From Hygrocybe punicea (lineage: Eukaryota; Basidiomycota; Agaricomycetes; Agaricales; Hygrophoraceae): 64,000 bases of DNA. How positions within the stretch are numbered: position 1 is the stretch's first letter; each line of letters starts with the position of its first letter. The translations under genes were made by a program, and so were the position numbers. The DNA lies in the NCBI GenBank assembly GCA_963556145.1, contig OY744463.1, positions 4,278,001-4,342,000 on the forward strand, in the 5' to 3' direction. Below the pieces are notes generated by a model. That model worked only from the letters and a program-made list of their open reading frames with translations, made no database searches and was not told the DNA's origin. Below, piece after piece: positions 1 through 12,942 of this stretch.

Positions 1-257
1 GTGGAGGCTTAAGGAAGACAGTGAAAATCAGGCCGATGGGAAAAACCAGTCAAATGATGCGGTGTTACCTTCTCGCCAAACAGCAAACCGCTGGGCTCGT
101 TATATTGAGGTGCCCCATGTGAAGCAAAACGTCTACCTCTTATGCATGGAGTTACCCTGGCCTTTAGCACACGTAGTGATGGTGCTGCCAGTGGTGGCAT
201 GAGGAATAAAAGTGAAGTAAACTGAAGTTATTGATCAACATGAACAAATATGCATGT

Positions 258-1205
258 CTATTGTTGAAAGATGATTTTCGACAAAGTTTCGTAGTCATCC
301 ATTTCATCCTCTCTCCGCTCTGTCTCGTCCACTGAGTCGTTCGAAGATGTCGAAGTGAAGCTTGAAATCCAACCTCAGAACAAATATCTTTCACGACAAT
401 TGTTACAGTACCTTAGCGCCTCGTAGAACTTCAAGGCGTCGACGTTGGCTGTTTGTATTATTTTAGTTGGTCTTCTCTGTGACAATTTGGTGACACCGAC
501 CTTTGAATACGGTTAGTGCTATCCTTTGCATCTCCCAAGCAGCTCCAATATCGGCAATTTGTTGCATCAATAATTTACCCAGACCATGCCGCCGTACGCT
601 GTCCAATACTTGTATCTCATAGCTTTGAACTGAGGGTCGTTCAAGGCTTCAGGTCTGAGGGAAAGATCAAACTCACCAGTATATCACGTTCACCTGGTTT
701 TCACGCTCGAAACGGAACATCACGAACGCGACGATTGGGTCCCGTTCCTGTATGTCCCCGATTTCGTGTTTTTTATGGCAAGGAGACCGAACCAGGATAA
801 AGCGAGACAAAGGGTGGTATAATTCCTTCTGTTTGACAGGTGGGTCCCATCCGAAGGAGGAGTTGCGGTAACTACCTTGTTCAGGGCATCAGAAATGGTT
901 GGGACGGCAGATCCCAACTCACAATTTGTACATGTTCTTTTCAAAAATGTCCCATATGTCTTCGCGCTCTCGGTCAACCAACTCAAATGAGGTTGTTACC
1001 GCGAATTGAAAACTGTTACGGGATGTAGTGATGGTCTACCGGTTTGAAGATTGCATACTGACGGTAGGCCATTGAGGAGTTGTTGCGAGATGAAAGAACG
1101 CGCTAGCTGGGCTGCGGAGGCCTTTAAATCCGTCAAATTAGTGACTACGAAGGGAGAAAGTCGTTGGAATAAATTTACTTTGTTGGCTTGTCGAAGTTTG
1201 CTCAT
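258..1205 (-). CDS. NAT4: N-alpha-acetyltransferase NatD (Nat4/NAA40-like)
   Basis: NatD acetylates the N-terminal serine of histones H4 and H2A, acting in nucleus and cytosol. Read on the minus strand from the ATG at 1203-1205, exons join through introns with GT..AG ends. Visible family signatures are SSFGWDPP followed by KELYHPLSRFILVR, the beta strand around VNVIYCYEIQVLDSVRR, the acetyl-CoA loop RRHGLG, and ANVDALKFYEAL before an acidic tail ending DDYETLSKIIFQQ. The last exon needs a 51-nt intron (donor gtactg, acceptor tttcaag) that puts the acidic tail in frame, so no frameshift is present. The N-terminal helix with RQAN resembles the family. RIO2 starts only 74 bp away on the other strand, so the two share a promoter region. 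Family assignment is confident; the exact exon ends are inferred. Confidence 0.85.
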
Positions 1206-1279
1206 TGGCTCTTATCGGCAAAACCCGTAAAGGCCTTCAAGTTGCTGCATGGTCTTTCAGAGTGACGCATTGGATTGAA
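1206..1279. promoter_or_regulatory. 74 bp bidirectional promoter region, NAT4/RIO2
   Basis: Only 74 bp separate the divergent start codons of the NatD gene and RIO2. Any core promoter and both 5' leaders must lie here or overlap the coding regions. I see no clear TATA box. Confidence 0.5.
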
Positions 1280-3140
<1,861 letters not shown>

Positions 3141-3189
3141 AACGGTTGGATTTTCAACAAAGAACTATGTCTATGGAAGTGATTTGTAG

Positions 3190-3273
3190 CATCAGCAAAA
3201 GTGCAAGGCACCTATGGCCTTTGTAATGTGTAATGTTTAATGTTTATAGCGGGCCTCTGCACTTTTGCTGATG
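3190..3273. repeat. Perfect 16 bp inverted repeat (hairpin) behind RIO2
   Basis: catcagcaaaagtgca at 3190-3205 is exactly reverse-complemented at 3258-3273. A further aggc/gcct pairing follows across a one-base bulge, leaving an AT-rich loop of roughly 45 nt with repeated taatgt. It starts about 50 bp after the RIO2 stop codon, before the SPF30 start. Confidence 0.85.
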
Positions 3274-3374
3274 TGATCATGAAGTTCACACGATAACGAC
3301 TTCACAACCAACGCTTACGGTCCTTCACCATTTGTTCGAGCATTCCTCGCATCGCAGTCAAACTCGTGTCTATC

Positions 3375-4160
3375 ATGGAAAGGGCAGATTTAGAAACTTA
3401 TCAGGTGCAACTATCCCAGGTTGAGCTGGCACTTTCTGCTGATCCAGGCAACGCCGAGTTGTCGTCCTTGCGTTCCGAGTTGAAGGAGCTCATCGAGCTC
3501 ACACAAGCCGCGCTATCGCAAGCAGATGCGGCTTCAACCTCCAAGTCAGATCCATCTCGTAAACCGGCTGCTGCTACACCGACACACGCATGGGCCGCTG
3601 GGGATGATTGTCTAGCGAAATACTCGGGCGATGGCGGTTGGTATCCAGCTCGCATCACGTCTTTGGGTGGTTCGGTCGAGAACCGCGTATACAGCATTGT
3701 ATTCAAGGGTTATAACACTACCGAGCTAGTAAAAGCCACCGAAATCAAACCTCTTCCAGCGAATTATAACAATGGTTCTGTCCCATCGTTATCGGCGAAG
3801 CGAAAGCTGAGTAAGGCGGAGGAAGAAGAGAGGGAGAAGAAGAAGAAGAAGAACGAGAAGAAAGTCGAAGCGAGAGCTGCTAAAGCCAAGGAGCAGAACC
3901 AGAAACAGGCAACTTGGCAGAAGTTTGCCAAAAAATCCGAAAAGAAGGGGGTACATATTGCTGGGGTGGCGGGAACGAGTATCTTCAAGACACCGGATAA
4001 CCCCCTGGGAAGAGGTGCGTGTCGTTCCAGTCCTGTTGTGTTAACGACGTTCTGTTCATCTGCTGTTTACTTAGTGGGTGTCACGGGGAGTGGGAAAGGG
4101 ATGACGGAGGTCGCATCTCGGAGCAAACACAAATTTTCTGGGAACGACGACAACCCATGA
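3375..4160 (+). CDS. SPF30: Survival-motor-neuron-related splicing factor 30 (SPF30/SMNDC1)
   Basis: SPF30 is a Tudor-domain spliceosome assembly factor needed for tri-snRNP recruitment. Two exons, 3375-4014 and 4075-4160, encode 241 aa. An N-terminal coiled segment (MERADLETYQVQLSQVELAL) precedes the Tudor domain around residues 75-125 (AAGDDCLAKYSGDGGWYPAR..VFKGYNTTELV). Then come a Lys/Glu-rich helix (EEEEREKKKKKNEKK) and the C-terminal signature SIFKTPDNPLG..GVTGSGKGMT typical of SMNDC1. The ATG at 3375 is the first in frame. It follows RIO2 on the same strand by 234 bp, which contain the hairpin. Confidence 0.92.
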   Translation: MERADLETYQVQLSQVELALSADPGNAELSSLRSELKELIELTQAALSQADAASTSKSDPSRKPAAATPTHAWAAGDDCLAKYSGDGGWYPARITSLGGSVENRVYSIVFKGYNTTELVKATEIKPLPANYNNGSVPSLSAKRKLSKAEEEEREKKKKKNEKKVEARAAKAKEQNQKQATWQKFAKKSEKKGVHIAGVAGTSIFKTPDNPLGRGACRSSPVVLTTFCSSAVYLVGVTGSGKGMTEVASRSKHKFSGNDDNP

Positions 4161-5424
4161 ATAATTGATCGTGCGTGCAATAAGTCTATGATATGCTTGT
4201 AAGCTAACTTGTCTTGCAGCGTTCGATATTTTTGTTGTCCATTCCTCAGACTGTATTTTCCAAGTGACGACGGCTGTCTTTATTCAACATCAGGTATCTC
4301 CAGATTCTCCACATGAACATTCCCGCCCTCGACAGGACCCGGGCTCTGAGCAATACGTGACGCCTTTCCTTTCTTCAATTATATTTGAGCCTCATCTCTT
4401 CTTTCCCCTTCATATTTGATCTATTCATCAGAGTTCGACTTGGGCACACTTCTTGTCGGGCTTCTCGGTGTCTTCACTGAGACAACCGTACGTTTATCCA
4501 TACATCCTTGTGAAAGCTTTTTCGGACTTACATGCTGTATGCGTGGATGGATGACGGATGACCCGAGCAATATCACCTTACGTGGTTAACGTTATTGGAC
4601 TCGAGCACAATGCATGCTGAGTATCACACACGTAACCCGACCCTTCCTTTGCTGATCACCTTCAACAAGTAACAACATGATTTCTTTGATCTCCACGCAC
4701 AGAGGTTGCGGAAGAGAGGCTCCAGAGTACGACTCGCTTGGTGTAAGATCTCCTGGACTGTTTTTTATTTTAGTGAGGACTAAGTGGTTCGGGAAAGGGA
4801 AACCCGCCGCCGATTCGCACAGCCCTTGCTAGTCGAAGCTCAATCTGAGGTAAAGCGCGGACCCGTCAACGCATTCCGGTCCCGGCGTTGCCTCGCTAAT
4901 TAAAGAAGACACGTCAGTTAGCAATATACGGACGCATACCACTCGACTGGCATCACAGTGCTCACTTTTACGCGCGAAGGTGCGGGTGAACATAGTTCGC
5001 CTCCGAAAGCATCGACTTCCACGTCAAAGCCACTTAGACTCCCGCAATTGCGGTCAGGTGCGTATATTGTTCGCGGGAGGTGTTGAATCAACTGTATGAA
5101 AAGTGAGATTATTTTGAGCCGCCAAAGATCTTCTTGCCCATGTGCAACTTGTCCGGGTCTTATTGGTGCTTGGGGTGACCTTCCTCTTCTTCAACGCTTC
5201 TTTGATAAGCGTATAATAAACTCCTCATTTTGTACTTATGGGCACTAACAAACAAACAGAGAATGGTTTGTCCTCAGCTGGCAAGTAAGGTCTCCATATG
5301 GCAAAAGCGCAGAGCGATCCGCAGAAGTCGACACTCGGGGGGGTATTCTTCAGGAAGAACTATCGCATTTTGCAGGTGCAGTATGAAATGAATTTGCAGG
5401 TAATACTACTAGAATGAATAGAAA
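4161..5424. other. 1.26 kb intergenic stretch without a supported gene
   Basis: This stretch lies between two convergent genes (SPF30 and the unknown gene at 5425-6354). I found no exon chain with good splice sites and no recognisable protein, tRNA or repeat. It contains pyrimidine-rich tracts and scattered stops in all frames. Confidence 0.5.
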
Positions 5425-6354
5425 CTAACGGAGAGGATGCCGTGCATACGGTAGTGGAGTACGTTCAGTGGTAATTATAATTAAAAGAAGTCGGTTTCGA
5501 AGGATCCAGAGGATGTCGCCGCATTCCATCCGTCGGTAGAAGTTGTGGTCCGGCGAGCGTCTTGCGAAGACACTCATTCTAGCAACAGCAGTCAGCCGAC
5601 CGATGTAAAGGCAATAGATAGGACAAAGACTTGCAGAACGCTTGAGCTCAAGCAACTTAAGTTTCATATGAGAAGCGTCGTGCTGGAGGCCAGCGACCAT
5701 ACTCTGTGAAACATAAAAAGGTGTTGGTGAATTATTCCAAGAATCTGATACACGATAAGGCTCACTTTGGCTGTCTTCGAGTTTAAACCCTTGAATGGCT
5801 CTAGTTTTTCAAAGTCAACCGGGAAAAAACCTATGCTAATCATTTGCGCATGCAGACGATCCACATGTGCCTCTAGACTGGCTATGTAGATCGTGCGGCG
5901 GTGTGGAGCGCCCATGGATGAGCTATAAAGAACTTGAGGATATGATGCATGAAGATTGGGTGCAGACGACTCACAGTTCGTGCGGTGTAAACAGAGATTT
6001 TTCGAGAGTGTGGTTCCATATCTTCCGGCGTTTGGAACCCTCTTTTTTTGCGTAAAGACGAGCATAGGGATGTGCGATGTTGACCCGGGATGAGGAGCCA
6101 ACGTGTTTCTGCTTCGTATCGGGGTTCGCGATAAAATGGTGATACGGCGGGGGTTGGTCACCTGGATAAAAGGGAGGCGGAGTCGCTCCATGGCCAGAGC
6201 AGCTCTCAGGGGATGATTCGTACGAGGGCAACCAATTTTGCGGAGAGTAGGACGAGGAGGAGGTGGAGGGAGATTCGGGATATTGCAAGGCAAACGATAG
6301 TTCGCCCTCCGAGTGTGAAGTGTAGGGGGAAGGTTGTTCGTGTTGGCTGGACAT
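5425..6354 (-). CDS. Unrecognised protein, member A of a paralogous pair
   Basis: Three exons on the minus strand (6354-5975, 5922-5766, 5703-5425) give 271 aa. The N-terminal ~100 residues are Ser/Pro/Tyr-rich and disordered (PSTSSSSYSPQNWLPSY, PPPFYPGDQPPPYHH). A basic patch (KKEGSKRRK) leads into a helical module, RRTIYIASLEAHVDRLHAQM, then PVDFEKLEPFKGLNSKTAK and SMVAGLQHDASHMKLKLLEL. The same module with the same intron position occurs in the gene at 7862-9015 (RHYLECLEAYVVFLHEQ..STYRGLSSRSIR). A basic region followed by paired amphipathic helices would fit a DNA-binding or dimerising regulator, but that is only inference. I know of no named family for it. The 3' part after the helix is weakly constrained. 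Confidence 0.7.
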
Positions 6355-7861
6355 GGTGGGCAGGGAGAGAGGCAGACGTGGAGGGTGGGTTCGGTGATCA
6401 CCACAACATGAACTTTTAAAGACTGCATTCTGGCTTTAATTCCATACAAGGCAAGTCACGAAACAGTGGACGGCAAGACCATAGTGTTCCTGAGAAGGCT
6501 TCCGAGGAGAAACTTAAGGTAGGCCGGCGCTTCGTCCTGGACGGGGTGGGCCAGTGCACCAATGCGGGACAAAAAAGTTGGGCTGTCGGCACCCGAGCCC
6601 TTCGATTGGTCCCCTGGTAGATCTTGGAAGGGCAGATTCGGTATTTTCGCGTCATCTTGAGCAAATCTGAGGAAGGCAGGAAGGCAGCCACGGCGGTTGT
6701 GCACAATTCTGATTGCAATCCAGCGTTGGAATGCATTTGTGATGATCGAGTGCAGGACAGAACAGAACCCACCACTGCATATGCACTCTGATGAAACTCA
6801 CCCTGAAATCCTGGACGCGGTGAGCATTTTTCCTTTATGCAAATTTTAACCGTGGTTCCCTGTCGTAAATCTGCTGATGGCCGTGTGTTTTCTCGAAAAC
6901 ATGGAGGACATTTCGATGGTGAGCGCGGGCGCACCTCTTTGTCACGATCCATTGCCAGAGTTCCCAAACCAAAAAACCAAAAAACCAAAAAACATACGCG
7001 AAACAAGGTACAAGGAGGGCTTTACCTTCCCAGGAAAGACGCCGTGCCAGGTACCGTTCCAGTTCAGCGGCACACCAGGCTTTGTCTTGCCGTGACCGTG
7101 CTGGCAAATCTTTTTCTCAATAAAGCTGGATTCTGCTTACCCGCACTTTCTCGTCTTCTCAGACACACGTATACGTGCATACTCAGTACCCACTTCTCAC
7201 GCTGGAACCGCTGTCCGCGCCTTCCCCGGTCCGCCAATCGCTGTTCACTGGCAATTTTTCTGCTCCCAAAATGGTGTAAATTAATGATCCCTGGGTACCA
7301 GTGTAGGTGATATACATGAACCCAGCCCATCCGCATTCCAAGGGCGTCATTTATGATTGAGCTGTACCGGCGGGCTGCTTCAAATTGGCAGTCACCGTGC
7401 GGCGGAGACATGGCCTTCGCCCTGCCGTTACAGCCCAAGTTCTCCGTCTGATCAAACCCTTTGAAAGGCCGCACATCGTAGCTTGGAAAACAATGTCCAC
7501 ACAGACTATAACGACCGAACACCAGGCTGGATAAGGTCTGAAGATCTGTGCGCTGTGTGACGGCAGTCGTCTAACGCCACATCTAGGATCAGATTTCTGC
7601 CCCCTTTCAAATTCGGTAAGAGAAAAGAATCACCGCTCGAATTTGGCTGATCAAACCAAGCACACTTCGCTATCAAGAAAGCGAGGGGCAATTTCACTCT
7701 GCCAAGGTGTTTAGACCGGTTTTGGTTGTTGTAGTGACTTTCGAAAAGGATTTTTACATGTAAACGTCATGGTGAGTGCACCAGCAAGGTCGCAAGGTTC
7801 GTTTGGCTCGAACTCTTTATATACCGTGGCCCTTGCTCATAATTCCATCTCCTCTCACAAG
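6355..7861. other. 1.5 kb divergent intergenic region between the two paralogues
   Basis: The region separates the divergent members A and B of the unknown family. Reading frames of up to about 195 codons occur on both strands, but none shows a domain, sensible exon joins or family resemblance. At 6969-6992 the 8-bp unit ccaaaaaa is repeated three times in tandem. It presumably holds the promoters of both genes. Confidence 0.5.
7818..7823 (+). promoter_or_regulatory. TATA box of member B
   Basis: tatata lies in the context ctttatatacc, 44 bp upstream of the ATG at 7862. This is a plausible distance for a short leader and supports choosing 7862 over the upstream in-frame ATG at 7769. Confidence 0.5.
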
Positions 7862-9015
7862 ATGAACTACGCAATAGCCCCAAACAGTTTCGCCAACCAA
7901 GCATTCAACGCTGTCTCACAAGAGTTTGAGGTTTCTACAGTCAGTCTGCTATCCACACGGTTCACTCTCCCTCACGCATTTCTGTTGCAGTATCCCTACT
8001 CCTCTGCAAGCCGCGAGGCGTCCCCGATTTATCATCCTGGGTATTACTCATCCACCTCGTCTTCCGCCGATCCCGTGGTCTCCAGCACCTTTTCATTCCC
8101 CGCACACCTTTCCGGCGTGTATCATCATGAGCAGCCTGAAGCTCATCCTCTCCCGTCCCAATATTGGTCGAATCAGGACATCTGTTACCCACCGGCGCAA
8201 CTCGTGCAAAATACCTCGCTCGACACTATCCACCCATCTGAGATCCCTCTTCACGCTCCGGTCCCTCTCCCGGGATACCCTCCCCCCCTCTCCCGTCCCA
8301 ACCCCGAACAGAATAGCCGTTACTCCATGGCTGCCGTCCCCGAGCCAATGAATAAGAGCTTTCCTTCTGCACAGTCACTCTTGGACGACAGCGTTGCACA
8401 CTTGGATGTTCAGTTCCCACAGCACCAAGAAATTCTCAACTTTTACGCAAAAGCTTCAGAGCAGACCTTTCCAACGCCAAGCGAGTTGTTGTCTCAATTG
8501 ACTGGGGTGCCGTTGTGTACCGCAATCCCTGAACCCGAGAAGAAAGTTGAGAGCCAACGCAAAGCTCGCCACCGCGCGGTGGCGCAGAGCGTCGGATTTG
8601 AACCGACCGATCCGTGCGTTACCTGCCCCTCGTAAATCCTTCCGACATTAACCATTTTTGTCTCCCAAGTGATACCATTTCGTCCCATGACAAGAAGCGG
8701 CACTACCTCGAGTGTCTAGAGGCATACGTCGTGTTTCTTCACGAGCAGCTCAGCCTCGTCGGCGAACCTGTCTCGCTGGAGCGCGTATCAACATACCGCG
8801 GACTCAGCAGCCGATCTATTAGGGTGAACTTTTTTACGCTCATCATTATCACGACTTCGTCTCTCATACTTTCGGTTTGGTAGACACTCCTTGTTCACAT
8901 GGAAAATACTGTGAGGAAACTCCATTTAAAAACGGTTGACGAGGAAGAGATGGTAATCTCATGTCGCTTTTTTTCGCATATCAGCCCAGTTGACATCATC
9001 TTGCTCGTTGGGTAG
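7862..9015 (+). CDS. Unrecognised protein, member B of a paralogous pair
   Basis: Exons 7862-7930, 7991-8613, 8670-8823 and 8884-9015 give about 325 aa. An alternative last intron (8953-8984) would end the protein at 8993. The long N-terminal part is Pro/Ser/Tyr-rich and low complexity. It leads into a basic stretch (ESQRKARHRAVAQSVGFEP), then TDPDTISSHDKKRHYLECL, EAYVVFLHEQLSLVGEPVSL, TYRGLSSRSIR and TLLVHMENTVRKLHLK. The donor at 8614 is preferred over 8632 because it gives the smooth join PTDPDTISS. The C-terminal ~90 aa align with member A, and the intron after GLSSRSIR matches the one after GLNSKTAK. Two predicted helices around a conserved loop suggest a protein-interaction module; function unknown. 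Confidence 0.72.
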
Positions 9016-9384
9016 TTTATCACGCTTCGAGATGGACTCGTAGCCCAAGACGCTGCCGCTGCCACCACTGGCCAAGACAACACCCGTCATTCCATATCGA
9101 CTGGAAGCGCCAGGCTGTATTCTACACAGTAATCCCATAAAGCACAAAAACCTTGTCTTACACGTCCTGTGCTGCCCTCGATTTTGTGGTTTAGTGTGAG
9201 CAAAATGAATTGTCGTTTATGAGCAAATACATTGCATTGTTGGACACAACAACACTAATACAACACAATTCTGCCAACGGTGATGAGATCTCGATGAGAA
9301 TTCAACCAAATACGAGTTACATCCAACCCCAACACGATTCGAAACGATAGATTGAAGAAATACACACCCCTAGTTATTCCTCCT

Positions 9385-11173
9385 TCAAATAGGTCGGTAA
9401 GGAGGCAAATCCTCTTCTTCGCCATCCTTTCTTGCGGTATTCTGTTCATCCGCCCTCAATACCCTCTCCCTCTCCTCCCTCTCCAGCCTCTTCTTTTCGT
9501 CATCAGCCGTTTCGTTACTAGCCGCGGCAACCGCTGCAGCAGGTTGTGCACTTAATAGACGGTCTCTCTCCTCCTTTTGCAGTCTCTCCTTTTCATCCTC
9601 GGCACTCTCGTGTGTTGGCATGACCTTAGCTGCAATCACAGCAGCGGTACCAACAGCCGGAAGATCAGACACCCGTTGACTGGATTCATTTTCAGACAGT
9701 GCAGCGTCCCGACCAGGCCGGAGGTCAAGCAGAGATCCGCTGGCTGGTCCTGGTCCTTCTGACCCAGCAGACACAGGCACACCCGTTTCCGCGACGGTCG
9801 GCACAAGGGGTTGCGCGGAGATATCGCCTGTAGCAGCGCTTGGGAGGGAGGCAATGGCAGCTACTGCCGGAATTGTTGTTGGCGACTGGTTGAGGGTAAC
9901 GGGGTCGATGGGATCAGTTGCCTTCTTCCCAGGGACTGATGGTGTTGGTTCTGAAGATGGCACCGTATCCGACTCCGAATGCAACGGTAATGGCAAGCTT
10001 GCTGCCGGAGGAGGGGTCAAAGGTAGGCTTGGTTCGTTGCTCCCATGATCTGAGCTGATGCTGGAAAGCTCGCTGGCATGAGATTCGCCGAAACTGAGGG
10101 TGTCGGACCTGTGAAGCTCAATCGGTGCTGGCTCAGTAGGAAGGTTAATGTGCCCAGTCTTGTAGTTGTCGAGGGCGCGCTGGAGGGATGCACGCGTAGC
10201 CGCAGTGACCTGGGCGCCTGTGTAGGGTTGCGCGGGAGTCGGTGGAAGGGTGGGCAACGCTGATATGATGGGAATGGCTGCTTTGGAGACGAGAATGAGC
10301 CTCTCGCCAAACTGCGGATTAAAAGACGCCATATCAGCAGTAACAACAGAACAAAGGAGAATTAAATTTAACCTCTCGAAGAGCCTCCCACTTGGCTTGT
10401 TCACTCTCTCTGATACCCTTCCTCTTCAAGAGGTCTACCTGTTTCTCTGACGACTCATCTTCTCGTTCAGCCCTCTTGAGTTGTTCCTTGAAATCCGCAA
10501 TTCGCTTCTCCAAACCGGGTTGCTGGTCATGCTCGAGTCGGCTGATTTGAAGCTGGTACCCGGAGCGGAGGTTCCGACGTGGTGTGAGGGCGTTTTCAGC
10601 ATCGCGTAACGCCTTCAATGGGGCACGGGCACCGTCGAGCTTCACGGCAAGGGTGCTAGCGAGCGAACCTTGAACAAAATTCAAGTACGCTAACCTGTCG
10701 GTCACTATCAATTGAATAAGCGAAAGGCACAGTTCTCAAGCGAGAAGGAGGCTTACCGTCCTTAAGATCTTCATGCTCAGTCTGACCCCAAGTAAATAAC
10801 TCCTTGCTCTGAGCCTTTGCATCCCTGGAAACACTATCAAAATCAATCGCCAGACCTTTCTCGGTCGTGATCATCTTCTGCAGTGGGCTCGTTGCACTAG
10901 ATGGCAGATACATCAAGGATCTGCACGGATCATGTCTGATTAAGATCGGACATACGAATATTGTTGCCCGATTGTTCGAAGTTGGTGTTGAAAGGCGTCG
11001 AGAGCATGCGATCTGAAGCCTCCTTGCGCTGATGCTTGATTGGCAGAGGGTTGTACGTGAGGATCAGGAGAACTAGAGCGACCCGGGATGTGCGTTGGCA
11101 AGTGACCAGCAAGTGGGGAAGCATTTATGGCTGATTGAGCCTTATCGGCAATAGAAGAGAGAAAGCTCGACAT
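9385..11173 (-). CDS. PIL1: Eisosome core component Pil1/Lsp1 (BAR domain)
   Basis: Pil1 assembles into the curved protein coat of eisosomes under the plasma membrane. Four exons (11173-10956, 10920-10757, 10704-10373, 10311-9385) give 546 aa. The BAR domain occupies roughly residues 60-300: an N-terminal basic segment (FQHQLRTIGQQYSSLMYLPS), ELFTWGQTEHEDLKDVTDRL, a coiled coil (LEKRIADFKEQLKRAERED) and FGERLILVSKAAIPIISALP. The remaining C-terminus is an extended Ser/Pro/Glu-rich tail with two copies of a DDEKKRLEREERERVL-like charged repeat (ESAEDEKERLQKEERDRLL and ETADDEKKRLEREERERVL), longer than in yeast Pil1. It ends PPYRPI. Confidence 0.9.
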
Positions 11174-11345
11174 TGTGGAGGAGGAAGGAAAGGAAAGAGG
11201 GACGGATTGCAGTGCTGGAGTTGAAATTGTACAGCTTTATATACCTTAGCGAACTGACGTCATGGTCACAGCAAAATATATGCATTTATTAAATAAACGG
11301 TAAAACGCCGACAACACCGCAGCGTTGCAGCGACAACCGCATACA

Positions 11346-12466
11346 CTACACCACTATTTTCTTCGCCGCCTTTCCCTTCTTCTCTGAATCTTTGTGGGAT
11401 AGGAACTCCACCTCCGTAGCCAATGGCCCCGCTAGCTTCTGACCTTCCGAATATCCCAGGACGTTCATCTTGAAATGCTTGCCGACGCCCTCAATCCGCT
11501 CTCGCAGCTTGTCGTCGTCAGACGCAGGCGCAAGACGCGTCCAAATCGAGAGTCGGTAGAATTGCGGTCGTGTAGAGACGATGACGCCGGTGATCAGGGA
11601 TTGAGGAGGTGGATCTGACGGATCCGAATTCGTAAGAGAGGGGTCGAATGTCTCGCCGATCGCGGCGAGCATCTGGAGAATATCAGTGTGGGCTGTGTCC
11701 TCCTGATGGGCAATGCGACTTCATACCGTATATAGCCACATTTTGTCGACATTGAATCGATTTTTATCTTTAGGGAGCTGAATGCTCCATTTCCCGCCGT
11801 TTTTGTTCGCGTCATCCTCCCAGGCAGGGATGATTCCCTCCTGTTTTCGCTTGCTTGTCAGAGAAGACTCGATAAAAACGTTGAACGGACCTTGAAGAGG
11901 TAATAATTGGCCTTTTGGGGCAGTTGCGACGGTGGTACGATGTTGTTGTATAATCTGGAGTATGTGAAATATATATACATGAGAGTTGAGAGAACAGATG
12001 AAACGTACCCCCAGAACTCTTCCACGCTATCAAAACTTATGACTCGCTTGATATCTTCCATCCAACCTTGCGCAGCGGCTACGCCAGGAGTTTGCGGGAG
12101 AGGGGTTTGGGGGAACGCAGAAACGGGCGTTTGCGGCATATTACGGCCTTTCGTTGCAGGAGAATCGAACCACAGAGTCCATGGGGAATAGAGAGGATGC
12201 TACGGGTGGGGAACAAATCAGGTTATGATTCGCAGGAATAGACGAGACGAAAGGATTACTTTGACGTTGAAGTTGGTAGGATCGTTGAAGACTGTTCGAA
12301 TAGTTTCCGCCTGGGCCTGCATGTCGACCTCCTGTATCTCTCCTGGTTCGAGCAAGTCTTCCTGAACGGCGGTGTCCAGACAAGATCGTTGATCTGCCAG
12401 TGCAGCTGAGAGCGCAGCTCGCGAGGCCTGGAAAGCGGGGCCGGAGAGAGTTGAGGCGGCTGCCAT
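11346..12466 (-). CDS. Translation initiation factor eIF4E (cap-binding)
   Basis: eIF4E binds the mRNA 5' cap and recruits eIF4G. Five exons run on the minus strand from the ATG at 12464-12466. Family features are HPLYSPWTLWFDSPATKGRN (beta 1, cap-side Trp), SFDSVEEFWGLYNNIVPPSQ, YYLFKEGIIPAWEDDANKNG (second cap-stacking Trp in PAWED), GKWSIQLPKDK, and GVIVSTRPQFYRLSIWTR. The N-terminus has an extra ~55 residues rich in Ala and acidic residues (MAAASTLSGPAFQASRAA..), and the C-terminus ends in a lysine-rich tail GKAAKKIVV. A long insertion between beta 1 and the helix (TPVSAFPQTPLPQTPGV) is typical of the basidiomycete class rather than yeast Cdc33. Confidence 0.92.
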
Positions 12467-12942
12467 GGATTGTGGGTTTCGAGCAACGTGTTCGACAATA
12501 AAATTGGGGATTCAGAGGGAGAAATTGTCCAGGGTTTGACGAAATACAATGACAGGGAGTCAGGCTGCCAGCAATTTTTGTCACGGTGGAGGCGAGTCTG
12601 AAAAATGAGGAATGTGTTGGAGTTGCCAGTAACTTGCCAGTGGTTGACAGTTGCCATTAATATTAACTTACTGCCGAAAAGTCCCACGATCAGATTAAAT
12701 CGCCAACCAACTTCTCCCAAGATCTTGAAATAAAACTGGTGGTTATCTGTGTCAAGACCAACTGGCTGCAGTGAATGTGCACTGCAAAGCTGTTTTCTCT
12801 GCGTACTTCAAAGAGGCTCAGATCTGGCTCGCGGATTTTATTCAGGCGATGTGAGTACCCGGGGTCCAGCCCGTTATCTGATAAGCCACACCACTCTCCG
12901 AGTCCGACTCAGATTCCGTTTTTTCTTCCCTCACCAGACTGC

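Noticed and set aside
1..257. Short minus-strand open frame at the window start
   Set aside because: Lies beyond the NatD stop codon and shows no gene-like features; probably 3' flank.
258..430. Frameshift in the C-terminus of the NatD gene
   Set aside because: A normal 51-nt intron ending tttcaag restores the acidic DDYETLSK tail in frame.
5664..6449. 261-codon frame as a gene in its own right
   Set aside because: Only its last part (RRTIYIASLEAHV..) is coding; it is exon 2 of member A, reached by splicing from another frame.
6416..7006. 196-codon minus-strand frame between members A and B
   Set aside because: No splice continuation, domain or sensible start; composition resembles random sequence.
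8578..8613. tRNA T-arm-like ggatttgaacc in member B, suggesting a tRNA gene or retroposed tRNA
   Set aside because: No matching acceptor or D arm is found upstream. The bases encode AVAQSVGFEPTDP, which joins smoothly to the conserved module, so the likeness is chance.
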